Shown here: positions 1 through 9,781 of the stretch, piece after piece
How the letters are laid out: each line of letters opens with the position of its first letter
Position numbering within the stretch: the stretch's first letter is position 1
Source of the DNA: Bradyrhizobium hereditatis
GTDB taxonomy: Bacteria; Pseudomonadota; Alphaproteobacteria; Rhizobiales; Xanthobacteraceae
Assembly (NCBI RefSeq): GCF_020329435.1
Contig: NZ_JAGKJK010000018.1
Location: 1-64,000, forward strand
Reading direction: 5' to 3'
Length of the DNA stretch: 64,000 bases
Translations under genes and position numbers: made by a program
The notes under the pieces: generated by a model
Seen by the model: only the letters and a program-made list of their open reading frames with translations
What the model was told of the DNA's origin: nothing
Database searches by the model: none

Positions 1-3000
1 CTGGTGTTTGGCGATGCGGAGCTGAGCTACGCCGCGTTGAATGCGCGGGCCAACCGGCTGGCGCGGCGGCTGCGGGAGCGCGGAGTCGGAGCCGATGTCG
101 TCGTCGGGCTGGCGCTCGACCGCGGCGTCGAGATGATGGTCGCGCTATTGGCGGTGCTGAAGGCCGGCGGCGCCTATCTGCCGCTCGATCCGGAGTATCC
201 GCGGGAACGGCTGGCGCACATGCTGCGCGACAGCGGCGCGGCGCTGGTGCTGACGCAGCAGGCGCTGCTCGATCAGTTCTCGCCGGCGCTGAAGGAGACC
301 GGCGCCGAGGCCTGGCTGCTCAATGAGAAGGAAGGCGAGGGTGATGATGCCGGCAACCTTGATGTCGCCGTGCATCCCGAGAGCCTCGCCTATGTGATCT
401 ACACCTCGGGTTCGACCGGAATCCCGAAGGGCGTGATGGTCCGCCACGACGCGGTGACGAATTTTCTGGCGACCATGGCGGAGCAGCCGGGCATGACGGC
501 CACGGATCGCGTGCTCGGCCTGACCTCGCTGTCGTTCGACATCGCGGTGCTGGAGCTGTGGCTGCCGCTGACACTGGGCGCGCAGGTGGTGCTGGCGGAT
601 CGCGCGGCCGCGCATGATCCATCCCGGCTCAAGGCGATGGTCGCCAAGCAGGGCGTGACGCTGGTCCAGGCCACACCGTCGACCTGGCGGATGCTGCTCG
701 ACCATGACGGCCCGTCGCTGCCGGCAAGCTGCCGGGTGCTGTGCGGCGGCGAGGCGCTGCCGCCGGATCTGGCGCGGCGGCTGGTGGCGCAGGCCGGCGA
801 GGTCTGGAACCTGTACGGCCCGACCGAGACCACGGTGTGGTCGGCCCGTCACCGCCTCGATGCCGAGAATGATCGTCCGCTGCTGGGCGGCCCGGTCGGC
901 AACACCACGCTGCACATTCTGGATAGCGACCTCAACCTCGCGCCGGTCGGCGTCGCCGGCGAGCTCTATATCGGCGGTGAAGGTTTGGCGCGCGGCTATT
1001 GGCGGCGCGGCGCGCTGACGGCGGAGCGCTTCATCCCCGATCCGTTTGGCCCGTCGGGGGCGCGGCTCTACCGCACCGGCGACGTGGCGCGGTGGCGGTC
1101 CGACGGCGTGCTCGACTATCTCGGCCGCGCCGACCACCAGGTGAAGATCCGCGGTTTCCGGATCGAGCTCGGCGAGATCGAGGCGCGGCTGCTCGAACAG
1201 GATGGCGTGCGCGCGGCGGTGGTGGTGGCGCGCGAGGCTGGCGCTGGCCGTCAGCTCGTCGGCTATGTCAGTGGCGAAGCATCGCTGGATGCCGCCGCGC
1301 TCAAGACAAAACTGTCGTCGGTGCTGCCGGATTACATGGTGCCGGCGCGGATCACGGTGCTGGACCGGCTGCCGCTGACGCCGAACGGCAAGATCGACCG
1401 CAAGGCGCTGCCAGCGCCGGATCAGCTCGCGGCGTCAGCCGAGCACGTTGCGCCGCGCACGCCGGCCGAGGCCAAGCTCGCCGCGATCTGGGCCGACCTG
1501 CTGCGGCAGCCAAAAGTCGGCGTCACCGACAATTTCTTCGAGCTCGGCGGGGACTCGATCATATCGTTGCAGATGGTGAGCCGCGCACGCCGCGAAGGCG
1601 TGTTGATCGAGCCGCGCGATGTCTTCCGGCATCAGACGATCAAGGCGCTTGCGGCGCTATCCCGCGACGTCGGCGCAGCCGAGGAGAGAACGACAACAGA
1701 GCGCGGTTCGCTCGCGGGTCTATCCAGCGAACAGCTCGAACGGCTTGATCTCGACTGGAGCCGCATCGAGGACATCTACCCGCTATCACCGATGCAGCAG
1801 GGCATGCTGTTCCATAGCCTGCGCGATGCCGGCAGCGGCGTTTACGTCAACCAGGTTAGCGTCGAGATCCGCGGACTTGATGCTGAACGCCTCAGCAGCG
1901 CGTGGCGCGAAGTGACCGCGCGTCATCAGATGCTCCGGACCGGCTTCCTGTGGCGCGAGCTTTCCGGATCTCCGCTGCAAGTCGTCTATCGCGACGCCGT
2001 CGCGCCGTTCGAACAGGAAGACTGGCGCGGACAAGCGATCAGCGACGAACGGATTGCAGCGGCGCTTGCCGGTGAACGCACCGCCGAGTTCGATCTCTCG
2101 ACGCCGCCGCTGCAACGCGTGCGGCTATTGCGCTTTGAGGACGATCTCTATCGGTTGATCTGGACCTACCATCACATCCTGATGGATGGCTGGAGTTCGG
2201 CAAGATTCGTCGGGGAAGTTCTGCAACGCTATTATGGCGACGCGCTCGCAGCGAACCCGACGCGTTACCGCGATTACATCGCATGGCTCGTGGCGCAGGA
2301 CGCCAAGGCTGCCGAAAGTTTCTGGCGCGAACAGCTCAAGGCCTTCGACGAGCCGACACAACTGGCTGATGCCTTCGGCTCGCGCCGGCACGACGCATCC
2401 GGTCATGAGCGCTGCTACACGCGGCTAGGCGAGGCGGCGACCGCGACGCTGAAGGCGTTCGCGCGCCGTGAGCGGATCACGCTCAACACCATCATTCAGG
2501 GCGTGTGGACGCTGCTGCTGCAACGCTATACCGGCCAGCAGACTGTGACGTTTGGCGTCACCGTCGCCGGCCGTCCGGCTGCCCTCGACGGATCGCAGCA
2601 GATGCTCGGGCTCTTCATCAACACGCTGCCTGTGATTGAAACGCCGTCGCTCACGAGCACGATCGGAGAATGGCTGCGGGCGTTGCAGGATCGCAATGCG
2701 GGGATCCGCGACTACGAGCATACGCCGCTTTACGATATCCAGGGCTGGGCTGGCCGCGCCGGCCAGGCGATGTTCGACAGCATCGTCGTGTTCGAGAATT
2801 ATCCGATCGAACGCAGCATGCACACGGCGGACGGTTCGCTGCAGTTCAGCGGCCTCAGGAATGTCGATGTCACGAACTATCCGATGGACCTCTCGGTGCT
2901 CGTCGAGGACACGCTCCAGATCGAATACACCTATATGCCGAGCCACTTTACGGCGGCGCAGGCGGCGCAAATCAAGGCGCAGTTCGAGCATCTCTTGGCC

Positions 3001-5751
3001 GCGCTGACGCGTGACGCGTCGGTGTTGCTTGGCAGCATCGATCCGGTGACAGCGATCGACGCAAGTCTCGCCGAAAATTGCAATCGCCACGCCATATCGG
3101 CAACGCCATTGCCGCTGGTGCATGAGGCAATCAGCGCTCACGCACAGCGTCATCCTGGACGGACGGCGCTTACCATCGGCGGCAACGTGCTCTCATTCGG
3201 AACGCTCGACAGTAAGGCCAATCGCCTTGCTCATCACCTGATCGCCCGAGGCCTCCTGCCCGAACAGCGCGTCGGTGTCGTGGTCGAACGAACCGAAGCG
3301 ACGATGATCGCGCTGCTGGCCGTCCTGAAGGCGGGTGGGGCGTACGTTCCGCTCGATCCGGAACTTCCGTCCGAGCGGCGCGCGTTCGTCATGCGCGATG
3401 CCGGCATCGCGTTCCTGCTAACAGGGCAGCTCGAGGTCGAAGGAAGCGGTGTTGCAAGAATTTCGCTATCCACATTCGATTTCGATGTGGGACCGGATCA
3501 CGCGCCGCGACCGCAGCTGCATTGCGATAATCTTGCTTACCTGATCTACACCTCCGGCTCGACAGGGACGCCAAAGGGCGTCGCAGTCGCCCATGGGCCG
3601 CTCGCCATGCATTGCCACGCCACCGGCAGCCTTTACGAGATCGATGAGAGTTCGTGTGAGCTGCATTTCCTGTCGCTGGCCTTCGACGGCGCCCATGAAC
3701 GCTGGCTGACGGTCCTGTCGCATGGCGCGCGGCTACTGATGCGTGACGGTGAATTATGGACGCCGGAGCAGACGGTCGAGAATCTGCATGCGCAGCGCGT
3801 CAGCCATATCGGCTTGCCGCCGGCCTATTTGCAACAGGTCGCGGAATCCGTCGAGCAGACAGGCAATCCGCCACCGGTCAAGCTCTACTCGTTCGGCGGC
3901 GAAGCGATGCCGAAGGCGGGCTTCGACAAGGTCAGGCGTGTTCTGAAGCCGCGCATCCTGATCAACGGCTACGGTCCGACAGAGACCGTCGTCACGCCGC
4001 TGGTCTGGAAGGTCGATGGCGCTGGCGAATGCGAGACGCCGTATGCGCCGATTGGCGTGCCGGTTGGCGACCGCCGCGCCTACATTCTCGATGGGGCGCT
4101 CAACATCGTTCCCGCGGGGGTCGCCGGCGAACTTTACCTCGGCGGGTTTGGGCTGGCGCGCGGCTATCACAGCAAGGCGGGCATGACCGCCGAGCGTTTC
4201 GTGCCCGATCCATTCTCTGCGGTGCCGGGAGTTCGGCTATACCGGACCGGTGACCTCGCGCGATGGCGTGAAGACGGCACCGTCGAGTATCTCGGCCGCA
4301 GCGACGATCAGGTAAAGATCAACGGTTTCCGGATCGAGCTTGGAGAAATCCAGAGCTCGCTGCTTCGCCACAAGGAGATCGAACAGGCGGCAGTGGTGGC
4401 GCTGCCGGGCGCGGCTGGAAGCCAGCTCGCTGCCTATGTCGCGCCGAAGGCGGCAAAGGACGCGTCGGGAGCCGCTGCCGAAGCTCTGGCCGAAAGATTA
4501 ACCTCGTTCTTGAAGGATATCCTGCCGGCCTACATGGTGCCGGCGAGGATCATGGTGCTGGAGCGGCTGCCGTTATTGTCGAGCGGCAAGGTTGACCGGC
4601 GCGCGTTGCCGGCGCCTGACACGGCTATTCGGAGCTTCGTTGCCCCGCAAGGGCCGTCCGAAACCGCGATGGCGCGGCTGTGGGCCGATATTCTCAAGGT
4701 GCCGCAGGTCGGCGTCACCGATAATTTCTTCGAGCTCGGCGGCAATTCGATTCTCAGTCTCAAGGTCGTTGCACGGGTGCGGCAGGACAAGACGTTCGGC
4801 ATCGAGATCAAGCTGCGCGATCTCCTGCAGAAGCCGACGATCCGCGCGCTGCTCGCGAATACGGATAGTACGGCGTCTGCCGCCGCGCCGCCGCCTTCGG
4901 CGCTGCTGCCGCTGAATACTGTGGTTCGTGGTGCGCAGCCGGTTTTCTGCGTACATGGCGGTTTCGGCACCGTCTTCGACTACGGGCCGCTGGCGCGTCG
5001 TCTTGAAGGACGCCGGCAGGTGATCGGGCTGCAGTCCAGAATGCTGGTCGATCGGTCGCTCGAAGCAATGGCGGCGGACTATGCGAGCGAGATCAGGCAG
5101 GCACAGCCGCATGGTCCCTATAGTTTGGTCGGCTGGTCGCTCGGTGGTCTTCTTGTCACTCTTGTCGCCGCCGAACTGGAACGTTCTGGTGAACGCGTGG
5201 ATTGCCTCGCTTTGGTCGACAGCTTCGTGCTGAAACAGCAAGGCGAATCGAAGCGGCACGAAGTGCACGTTCACTGGAGCGATGATCTCGCTGGATTGCT
5301 GTCGGCCGTTCTTCCGCAATCTGCGGCCCCTCGCATCAGTTCGCAGGTCGAAGCAGCCAAACGCGCTGACCTGCCGGAAACATCCGAGAGCATCCGGCAT
5401 GTGGTCGAACAGGTAAGGGGGCAGGAAGCATCGACGGAAGACACACTGCTCGGTGTCGACGACCTGGTCGGCGCTTTTGTCGTCGGACGGCACCTGAAGA
5501 ATCTGACGCAGAACGCAGCGCCACCGTGCCGTCTTGCGGCAAGGCCATCGTGCTGGTGGACATCCAGCCGACTGACACAGCGCGATCGGCTGGAAACGCA
5601 ACTACCTGACGCTGTCGATCGCGGTGTCGTTGGCGACAATCATTTCACGATTCTCAGGGATGCGCGCCTGCTAGACGAGCTCTGCGGCCTGCTCGTGCCG
5701 GAAACGGCATCGACGACATCGCAGGACTCCGTTCCGGAACCTGCGGAGTGA
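1..5751 (+). CDS. Non-ribosomal peptide synthetase, 3' part (A-PCP-C-A-PCP-TE)
   Basis: The gene enters the window already open, so the 5' end and any upstream module are missing; 1916 residues remain. Domains in order: adenylation 1 (about 1-480, YTSGSTG near 135, YGPTETT near 273); carrier 1 (LGGDS near 517); condensation (about 580-1030, active-site HHILMDG near 725); adenylation 2 (about 1045-1530); carrier 2 (LGGNS near 1581); and a C-terminal type I thioesterase (about 1640 on, GWSLGG near 1710). Aligning by eye to GrsA positions gives specificity code D-I-L-Q-L-G-L-V-W for A1, close to the published glycine code, and D-G-E-G-S-G-G-V-T for A2. The acidic residue at position 239 in A2 suits a basic or ornithine-type side chain. 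With the hydroxylase and acyltransferase genes downstream, A2 probably loads an N-acyl-N-hydroxy-ornithine or -lysine. The thioesterase would release the siderophore by hydrolysis or cyclisation. The stop overlaps the next gene. Confidence 0.93.
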   Translation: MVFGDAELSYAALNARANRLARRLRERGVGADVVVGLALDRGVEMMVALLAVLKAGGAYLPLDPEYPRERLAHMLRDSGAALVLTQQALLDQFSPALKETGAEAWLLNEKEGEGDDAGNLDVAVHPESLAYVIYTSGSTGIPKGVMVRHDAVTNFLATMAEQPGMTATDRVLGLTSLSFDIAVLELWLPLTLGAQVVLADRAAAHDPSRLKAMVAKQGVTLVQATPSTWRMLLDHDGPSLPASCRVLCGGEALPPDLARRLVAQAGEVWNLYGPTETTVWSARHRLDAENDRPLLGGPVGNTTLHILDSDLNLAPVGVAGELYIGGEGLARGYWRRGALTAERFIPDPFGPSGARLYRTGDVARWRSDGVLDYLGRADHQVKIRGFRIELGEIEARLLEQDGVRAAVVVAREAGAGRQLVGYVSGEASLDAAALKTKLSSVLPDYMVPARITVLDRLPLTPNGKIDRKALPAPDQLAASAEHVAPRTPAEAKLAAIWADLLRQPKVGVTDNFFELGGDSIISLQMVSRARREGVLIEPRDVFRHQTIKALAALSRDVGAAEERTTTERGSLAGLSSEQLERLDLDWSRIEDIYPLSPMQQGMLFHSLRDAGSGVYVNQVSVEIRGLDAERLSSAWREVTARHQMLRTGFLWRELSGSPLQVVYRDAVAPFEQEDWRGQAISDERIAAALAGERTAEFDLSTPPLQRVRLLRFEDDLYRLIWTYHHILMDGWSSARFVGEVLQRYYGDALAANPTRYRDYIAWLVAQDAKAAESFWREQLKAFDEPTQLADAFGSRRHDASGHERCYTRLGEAATATLKAFARRERITLNTIIQGVWTLLLQRYTGQQTVTFGVTVAGRPAALDGSQQMLGLFINTLPVIETPSLTSTIGEWLRALQDRNAGIRDYEHTPLYDIQGWAGRAGQAMFDSIVVFENYPIERSMHTADGSLQFSGLRNVDVTNYPMDLSVLVEDTLQIEYTYMPSHFTAAQAAQIKAQFEHLLAALTRDASVLLGSIDPVTAIDASLAENCNRHAISATPLPLVHEAISAHAQRHPGRTALTIGGNVLSFGTLDSKANRLAHHLIARGLLPEQRVGVVVERTEATMIALLAVLKAGGAYVPLDPELPSERRAFVMRDAGIAFLLTGQLEVEGSGVARISLSTFDFDVGPDHAPRPQLHCDNLAYLIYTSGSTGTPKGVAVAHGPLAMHCHATGSLYEIDESSCELHFLSLAFDGAHERWLTVLSHGARLLMRDGELWTPEQTVENLHAQRVSHIGLPPAYLQQVAESVEQTGNPPPVKLYSFGGEAMPKAGFDKVRRVLKPRILINGYGPTETVVTPLVWKVDGAGECETPYAPIGVPVGDRRAYILDGALNIVPAGVAGELYLGGFGLARGYHSKAGMTAERFVPDPFSAVPGVRLYRTGDLARWREDGTVEYLGRSDDQVKINGFRIELGEIQSSLLRHKEIEQAAVVALPGAAGSQLAAYVAPKAAKDASGAAAEALAERLTSFLKDILPAYMVPARIMVLERLPLLSSGKVDRRALPAPDTAIRSFVAPQGPSETAMARLWADILKVPQVGVTDNFFELGGNSILSLKVVARVRQDKTFGIEIKLRDLLQKPTIRALLANTDSTASAAAPPPSALLPLNTVVRGAQPVFCVHGGFGTVFDYGPLARRLEGRRQVIGLQSRMLVDRSLEAMAADYASEIRQAQPHGPYSLVGWSLGGLLVTLVAAELERSGERVDCLALVDSFVLKQQGESKRHEVHVHWSDDLAGLLSAVLPQSAAPRISSQVEAAKRADLPETSESIRHVVEQVRGQEASTEDTLLGVDDLVGAFVVGRHLKNLTQNAAPPCRLAARPSCWWTSSRLTQRDRLETQLPDAVDRGVVGDNHFTILRDARLLDELCGLLVPETASTTSQDSVPEPAE

Positions 5752-6740
5752 ACATTCGCATGAACCTTCATCCAGACATCGCTGCGCTGCTTGAGATGGT
5801 CCAGGCCGGCACCGAAAGCGGTGCACGCATTCCGTTTCCGCAACTGACGGCCGTGCAGGCGCGGGCCGATTTCGACGCATCTTCGCCGCTGCTTGATGTC
5901 GATCCACCAGCGCTTGGCTACGAGCGTCAGCTCTCGCTGCCGACGCGTGATGGCGCGACGATCGAGGCGCGGCTTTACGCGAAGGAGGAGCCAAACAATC
6001 GCAATCCAGCGCCGGTTCTTCTCTATATGCATGGCGGCGGCTTTGTCGTCGGAAGCCTCGATTCACATCAGCCCTTGTGCCGCGGGCTCGTCGAAGATAG
6101 CGGTGCGGCCGTACTGTCGATCGGCTATCGGCTTGCGCCGGAATACAAGTTTCCGACCGCCTTCGAGGATGCCGTCGATGCGCTGGCCTGGATCGGTCGC
6201 GATGGGCTCGCGGCGGGAATGGATGCCGGCCGCGTCGCGGTAGGCGGGGATAGCGCCGGCGGCACGCTTGCCGCTGCGCTCGCCATCGAGGCCAGGGCGA
6301 ACCGAAGCCTGCCGCTGCCTTTGCTTCAGGTTCTCGCCTATCCAGGCCTGAGCTCCCGGCAGACGTCCGATTCGTACGAACGATATGGTTCCGGCTATCT
6401 CCTGGAACGCAGCACCGTCGACTGGTTCTTCCAGCAATATCTCCGCGACGATAGCGACCGCGACGACTGGCGCTTTGCGCCGCTCGCCGCGAAAGATCTC
6501 GCAGGGCTGCCCCCCGCGCTCATCGTGCTCGCCGAATTTGATCCCCTGGTCGATGAGGGGCGCGACTACGCAGCAAAACTCCGCGCGGCCGGCGTTGCCG
6601 TCGATCTGCAGATCTATCCGGGCATGATCCATGAATTCCTGCGCATGGGAAATGTCGTGGCCGATGCGTTGCAGGCGCGGGCGGCGATCGGCCAGGGACT
6701 GGCCAAGGCTTTTCGTGCCGCGGGCGAAAAGGCGGCCTGA
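5748..6740 (+). CDS. Alpha/beta hydrolase, hormone-sensitive-lipase-type esterase
   Basis: This 330-residue protein has the oxyanion-hole motif HGGGFV near residue 90 and the nucleophile motif GDSAGG near 167. The acid and base follow in the usual order (E/D in the FDPLVDEG region, H in the MIHEF region). That is the HSL/BioH-like carboxylesterase pattern. The GTG start at 5748 overlaps the NRPS stop codon (GTGA), showing translational coupling; an ATG four codons later (5760) is the alternative. There is no signal peptide, so it should act in the cytoplasm. Its place directly behind the NRPS suggests a siderophore role, for example hydrolysing ester or lactone bonds of the product or of the imported ferric complex. 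That role is inferred from position only; family members also hydrolyse unrelated short-chain esters. Confidence 0.85.
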   Translation: MNIRMNLHPDIAALLEMVQAGTESGARIPFPQLTAVQARADFDASSPLLDVDPPALGYERQLSLPTRDGATIEARLYAKEEPNNRNPAPVLLYMHGGGFVVGSLDSHQPLCRGLVEDSGAAVLSIGYRLAPEYKFPTAFEDAVDALAWIGRDGLAAGMDAGRVAVGGDSAGGTLAAALAIEARANRSLPLPLLQVLAYPGLSSRQTSDSYERYGSGYLLERSTVDWFFQQYLRDDSDRDDWRFAPLAAKDLAGLPPALIVLAEFDPLVDEGRDYAAKLRAAGVAVDLQIYPGMIHEFLRMGNVVADALQARAAIGQGLAKAFRAAGEKAA

Positions 6741-6823
6741 TATGGAAATGCCATGCGAATGAAGGTATGTCGTGACTGTCACCCTCCGAGGCCTCGCTGC
6801 AAGGCGTTCTTGAGCCGGATTTC

Positions 6824-7756
6824 ATGAGCACGTTTATTCCCGACTACAGGCTGTCTCGCCGCGCGCTTCTGAAGGCGGGCGCGGGTATCGGCGGCGCAGC
6901 GCTTGCCGGTGCTTTGCCGATGGCATTTGCGCAGACCGCTGGATCGCAATCGGGTCCCCGTGTTGCCGCGCTCGGCTGGGCCTGTGCGCAGACGGTATTG
7001 GCGCTCGGCGTCATGCCGCTGGTCGTTCCGGAGATCGAGCGCTACGGCAGGCTCGTCATCGAGCCGGCTGTCCCGTCAAGCGTTCAGGAAATCGGCCTTC
7101 GTTCGGAGCCAAATCTCGAACTGCTGCAGAGCTTGGCGCCTGACATCGTCATCATCGATCCCAGCATCACGGCCGCCATGCCCCGGCTCAAACTGATCGC
7201 GCCGGTCGAGGTCTTCACGATTTTCAAACCCGGCGGGCATCCCTTGGAGACAGCACGCCGTTCGACGATGAAACTGGCGCAGCGTCTCGGCGTGCAGGCC
7301 GCGTGCGAAGCCTATCTCGCGCGCTTCGATGTCGCCATGACAGGTTATCGCGAACAGCTTCGGGGCCGCGGCGGCAAGCCGCTCTATCTCGTCAGCGAAA
7401 TCGCGCGTAACCGTGCGCTCGTGTTCGGTCCGAACAGCCTCTATCAGGAGGTGCTCAGCCAGTTCGGCTTGCAGAATGCCTGGACCGGGCAGAGTGGCCC
7501 GTGGGGGCACACCAGCGTCGGCCTTGAAGTGCTCGCCGCGGTACCCGACGCGCGACTCGTTCTGTTGAGCTCGCGCGTTGCCGATATCGAAGCACTGCTC
7601 AAGGCTAGCCCGGTGCTGCGGACGCTGCCGTTCCTACGGTCGGGACGGCTCACGGTCCTGGGCAATCAATTCTTCTATGGTGGTGTGCCGGCAGTCGAAC
7701 GCTTCGCACGTCTGCTCGCCGAACGTTTGCCGCAGGAAAACAATGAGCAAGGTTGA
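6824..7756 (+). CDS. FhuD-like ferric-siderophore substrate-binding protein (Tat signal)
   Basis: The 310-residue protein opens with a Tat-type signal: SRRALLKAG followed by a hydrophobic alanine/glycine stretch ending near AFAQTA. It should therefore be exported folded to the periplasm. The body has the FecB/FhuD family layout, including the early RVAALGWA strand, the IVIIDPS segment and the VPAVERFARLLAERL C-terminus. It would hand ferric hydroxamates to the permease encoded directly downstream. The permease ATG lies inside this gene, 14 bases before its end, so the pair is translationally coupled. FhuD is the usual partner of a double-length FhuB permease, which is what follows, supporting a hydroxamate substrate. 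Confidence 0.9.
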   Translation: MSTFIPDYRLSRRALLKAGAGIGGAALAGALPMAFAQTAGSQSGPRVAALGWACAQTVLALGVMPLVVPEIERYGRLVIEPAVPSSVQEIGLRSEPNLELLQSLAPDIVIIDPSITAAMPRLKLIAPVEVFTIFKPGGHPLETARRSTMKLAQRLGVQAACEAYLARFDVAMTGYREQLRGRGGKPLYLVSEIARNRALVFGPNSLYQEVLSQFGLQNAWTGQSGPWGHTSVGLEVLAAVPDARLVLLSSRVADIEALLKASPVLRTLPFLRSGRLTVLGNQFFYGGVPAVERFARLLAERLPQENNEQG

Positions 7757-9749
7757 CGCGCTGCCTGTCCGGTCCGGGATCGAGATGCATCCGGCGGCGC
7801 TGATCGGCTTGCTGTTTGCGGCGGCTTTTGCGCTGACGTGGCGGCATCTGTCGGGACATCTGCCGGCCGGCGCATGGCTGCCGGTGCTGTGGCGGCCCGA
7901 GATCAACGATCCGCAGCAGATGCTCGTGCACTACACCGTTTTTCCACGCATCGCAGTAGCGCTGCTAGCTGGCGCGGCGCTTGGTCTGGCCGGCACCGTC
8001 TGTCAGCAGGTGCTGCGCAATCCGCTCGCTGAACCGAGCACCCTCGGTGTCTTGAACGGCGCCTATCTCGCGCTGGCCATAACAACGCTATGGGCACCAT
8101 CGCTGCTTGCCCTCGGCCGCGAATGGATTGCGTTGGCCGGCGGGTTCGCTGCCTTTCTGTGCGTGTTTGGACTTACCTGGAAGCGCGCACTGTCGCCGGT
8201 CGTGTTGGTCCTGGCCGGATTGATCGTCAGTTACTACTGCGCTGTGACGACCCAGGCGCTGGTGTTGCTCAACCACGAATACCTGATCGGTCTGTTCATC
8301 TGGGGCGCCGGTTTCCTCAATCAGCAGGACTGGAACAACGTGACGTTCCTGGCGCCGCGATTGCTCATTTCCTTCGTGCTGATCGCGGCGATGGTCCGCC
8401 CGCTGACCTTGCTCGGCTTCGATGACGAGACCGCGCGCAATCTCGGCCTCGGATTGACGAGAGCGCGGGTCTGCGCGCTGGCCATCGCCATCGCGCTCAG
8501 CGCTTCGGTTGTCAGCGTGGTCGGCGTCATGGGCTTTGTGGGGCTTGCCGCGCCGGCCATCGTCATGCTGTCAGGAGCGCGCCGGTTTCGTGACCGGCTG
8601 ATCTGGGCGCCACTTTGCGGCGCGCTGCTGCTGTGGCTGACGGACCAGCTTGTGCTGCTGATCCCGCCCGGCTATCGCGAAATGCCGGCTGGCGCGGTGA
8701 CAGCCCTGATCGGTGCGCCGATGTTGCTTGTGTTGCTGCCGCGGCTACGCGCCACTGTGCTGGTGGGAAACCTCACGCCATCCGTTCCACCACGTCTCGA
8801 TCATCCGTGGCGGGTGGTTCTGTTCGCGCTCGCCTTGCTGCTGTTAGTCGTCTGGATCGCGCTTGCGGTCGGGGTCGGCTCCGAGGGCTGGCGCTGGAGC
8901 GGCCTTGCCGGCATCCAGGAATTTTGGCCATGGCGCTGGCCGCGCGTGGTATCGGCGCTGGCGGCAGGCGCAACGCTCGCCGTTGCCGGCACGCTGCTGC
9001 AGCGCATGACCGGAAATCCGATGGCCGCGCCTGAGGTGATGGGCATCAGCTATGGCGCCGCGATGGGCGTGATCGTTCTGCTCTATCTCTTTCCCGCTCA
9101 CACGCGGTTGGCGCAGATTGCGGCGGGCGGGATCGGCGCCTTCATCGTGCTGGCGCTGGTACTACTATTCAGCCGGCGGTCGGAATTCAGCCCGGAGCGT
9201 GTGCTGCTGGCCGGCGTCGCCATGAGCGCGGCGTTCGGCGCGATCATAGCCATGGCTTTGGCAACCGGCGATCCGCGCGTCGGCATGCTGTTGTCACTGC
9301 TTACGGGATCGCTGTATCAGATCGGTCCGGCCGAAGCCTTGGTCCTTGCCGCCGCGGCGCTGATTCTGCTGGTCATGGTGCCGATGCTGTCACGCTGGCT
9401 CGACATTCTGCCGCTCGGCCCGGCGGCGTCGCGCTCGGTGGGCATTTCGCTGGCGAGAAGCCGAATCATTATCATGCTGCTCACGGCTTTGCTGACAGCG
9501 ACGGCGACGCTGATGGTAGGGCTGCTGAGCCTGGTCGGATTCATCGCGCCGCATATGGCGCGGATGATGGGCGCGCAACGCGCGCTTCATCAGGCAGCGC
9601 TGGCCGCGCTGATCGGCGCTATCCTGATGGTGTTTGCGGATTGGGCCGGTCGCATGGTGATATTTCCGTTCCAGATGCCGGCCGGCATTTTCGCGATGAT
9701 GCTCGCGGGGCCTTATCTTATCTGGCTATTGCGCCCGCAGCGCGGATGA
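7743..9749 (+). CDS. fhuB: FhuB-like double-length ferric-siderophore permease
   Basis: The 668-residue membrane protein consists of two FecCD-type halves fused in tandem, as in FhuB. The first half runs from about residue 10 to 330 and the second from about 345 to 668. Each contains the QxxxRNPLAEPxxLG / QRMTGNPMAAPEVMG type motif and the GLVGFxxPH-like cytoplasmic coupling loop (MGFVGLAAPAIV and LSLVGFIAPHMARM). Many hydrophobic helices fill both halves. It forms the inner-membrane channel that takes ferric hydroxamate from the upstream FhuD-like protein using the FhuC-like ATPase. I chose ATG 7743, inside the end of the binding-protein gene; longer in-frame extension upstream has no family similarity. 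The convergent ATPase gene ends 32 bases downstream. Confidence 0.93.
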   Translation: MSKVDALPVRSGIEMHPAALIGLLFAAAFALTWRHLSGHLPAGAWLPVLWRPEINDPQQMLVHYTVFPRIAVALLAGAALGLAGTVCQQVLRNPLAEPSTLGVLNGAYLALAITTLWAPSLLALGREWIALAGGFAAFLCVFGLTWKRALSPVVLVLAGLIVSYYCAVTTQALVLLNHEYLIGLFIWGAGFLNQQDWNNVTFLAPRLLISFVLIAAMVRPLTLLGFDDETARNLGLGLTRARVCALAIAIALSASVVSVVGVMGFVGLAAPAIVMLSGARRFRDRLIWAPLCGALLLWLTDQLVLLIPPGYREMPAGAVTALIGAPMLLVLLPRLRATVLVGNLTPSVPPRLDHPWRVVLFALALLLLVVWIALAVGVGSEGWRWSGLAGIQEFWPWRWPRVVSALAAGATLAVAGTLLQRMTGNPMAAPEVMGISYGAAMGVIVLLYLFPAHTRLAQIAAGGIGAFIVLALVLLFSRRSEFSPERVLLAGVAMSAAFGAIIAMALATGDPRVGMLLSLLTGSLYQIGPAEALVLAAAALILLVMVPMLSRWLDILPLGPAASRSVGISLARSRIIIMLLTALLTATATLMVGLLSLVGFIAPHMARMMGAQRALHQAALAALIGAILMVFADWAGRMVIFPFQMPAGIFAMMLAGPYLIWLLRPQRG

Positions 9750-9781
9750 CGTCACGCGGGAAATGCGACTGAGTTACGTGC

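Noticed and set aside
4573..5601. Long minus-strand open frame opposite the NRPS thioesterase region
   Set aside because: It is an antisense shadow of a strongly coding plus-strand gene in GC-rich DNA; its composition is arginine-rich and shows no family similarity.
5490..5751. Frameshift at the end of the NRPS thioesterase
   Set aside because: The region looks odd, but the family-typical CWWTS and GDNHFTIL segments are both in the same frame, so it is intact.
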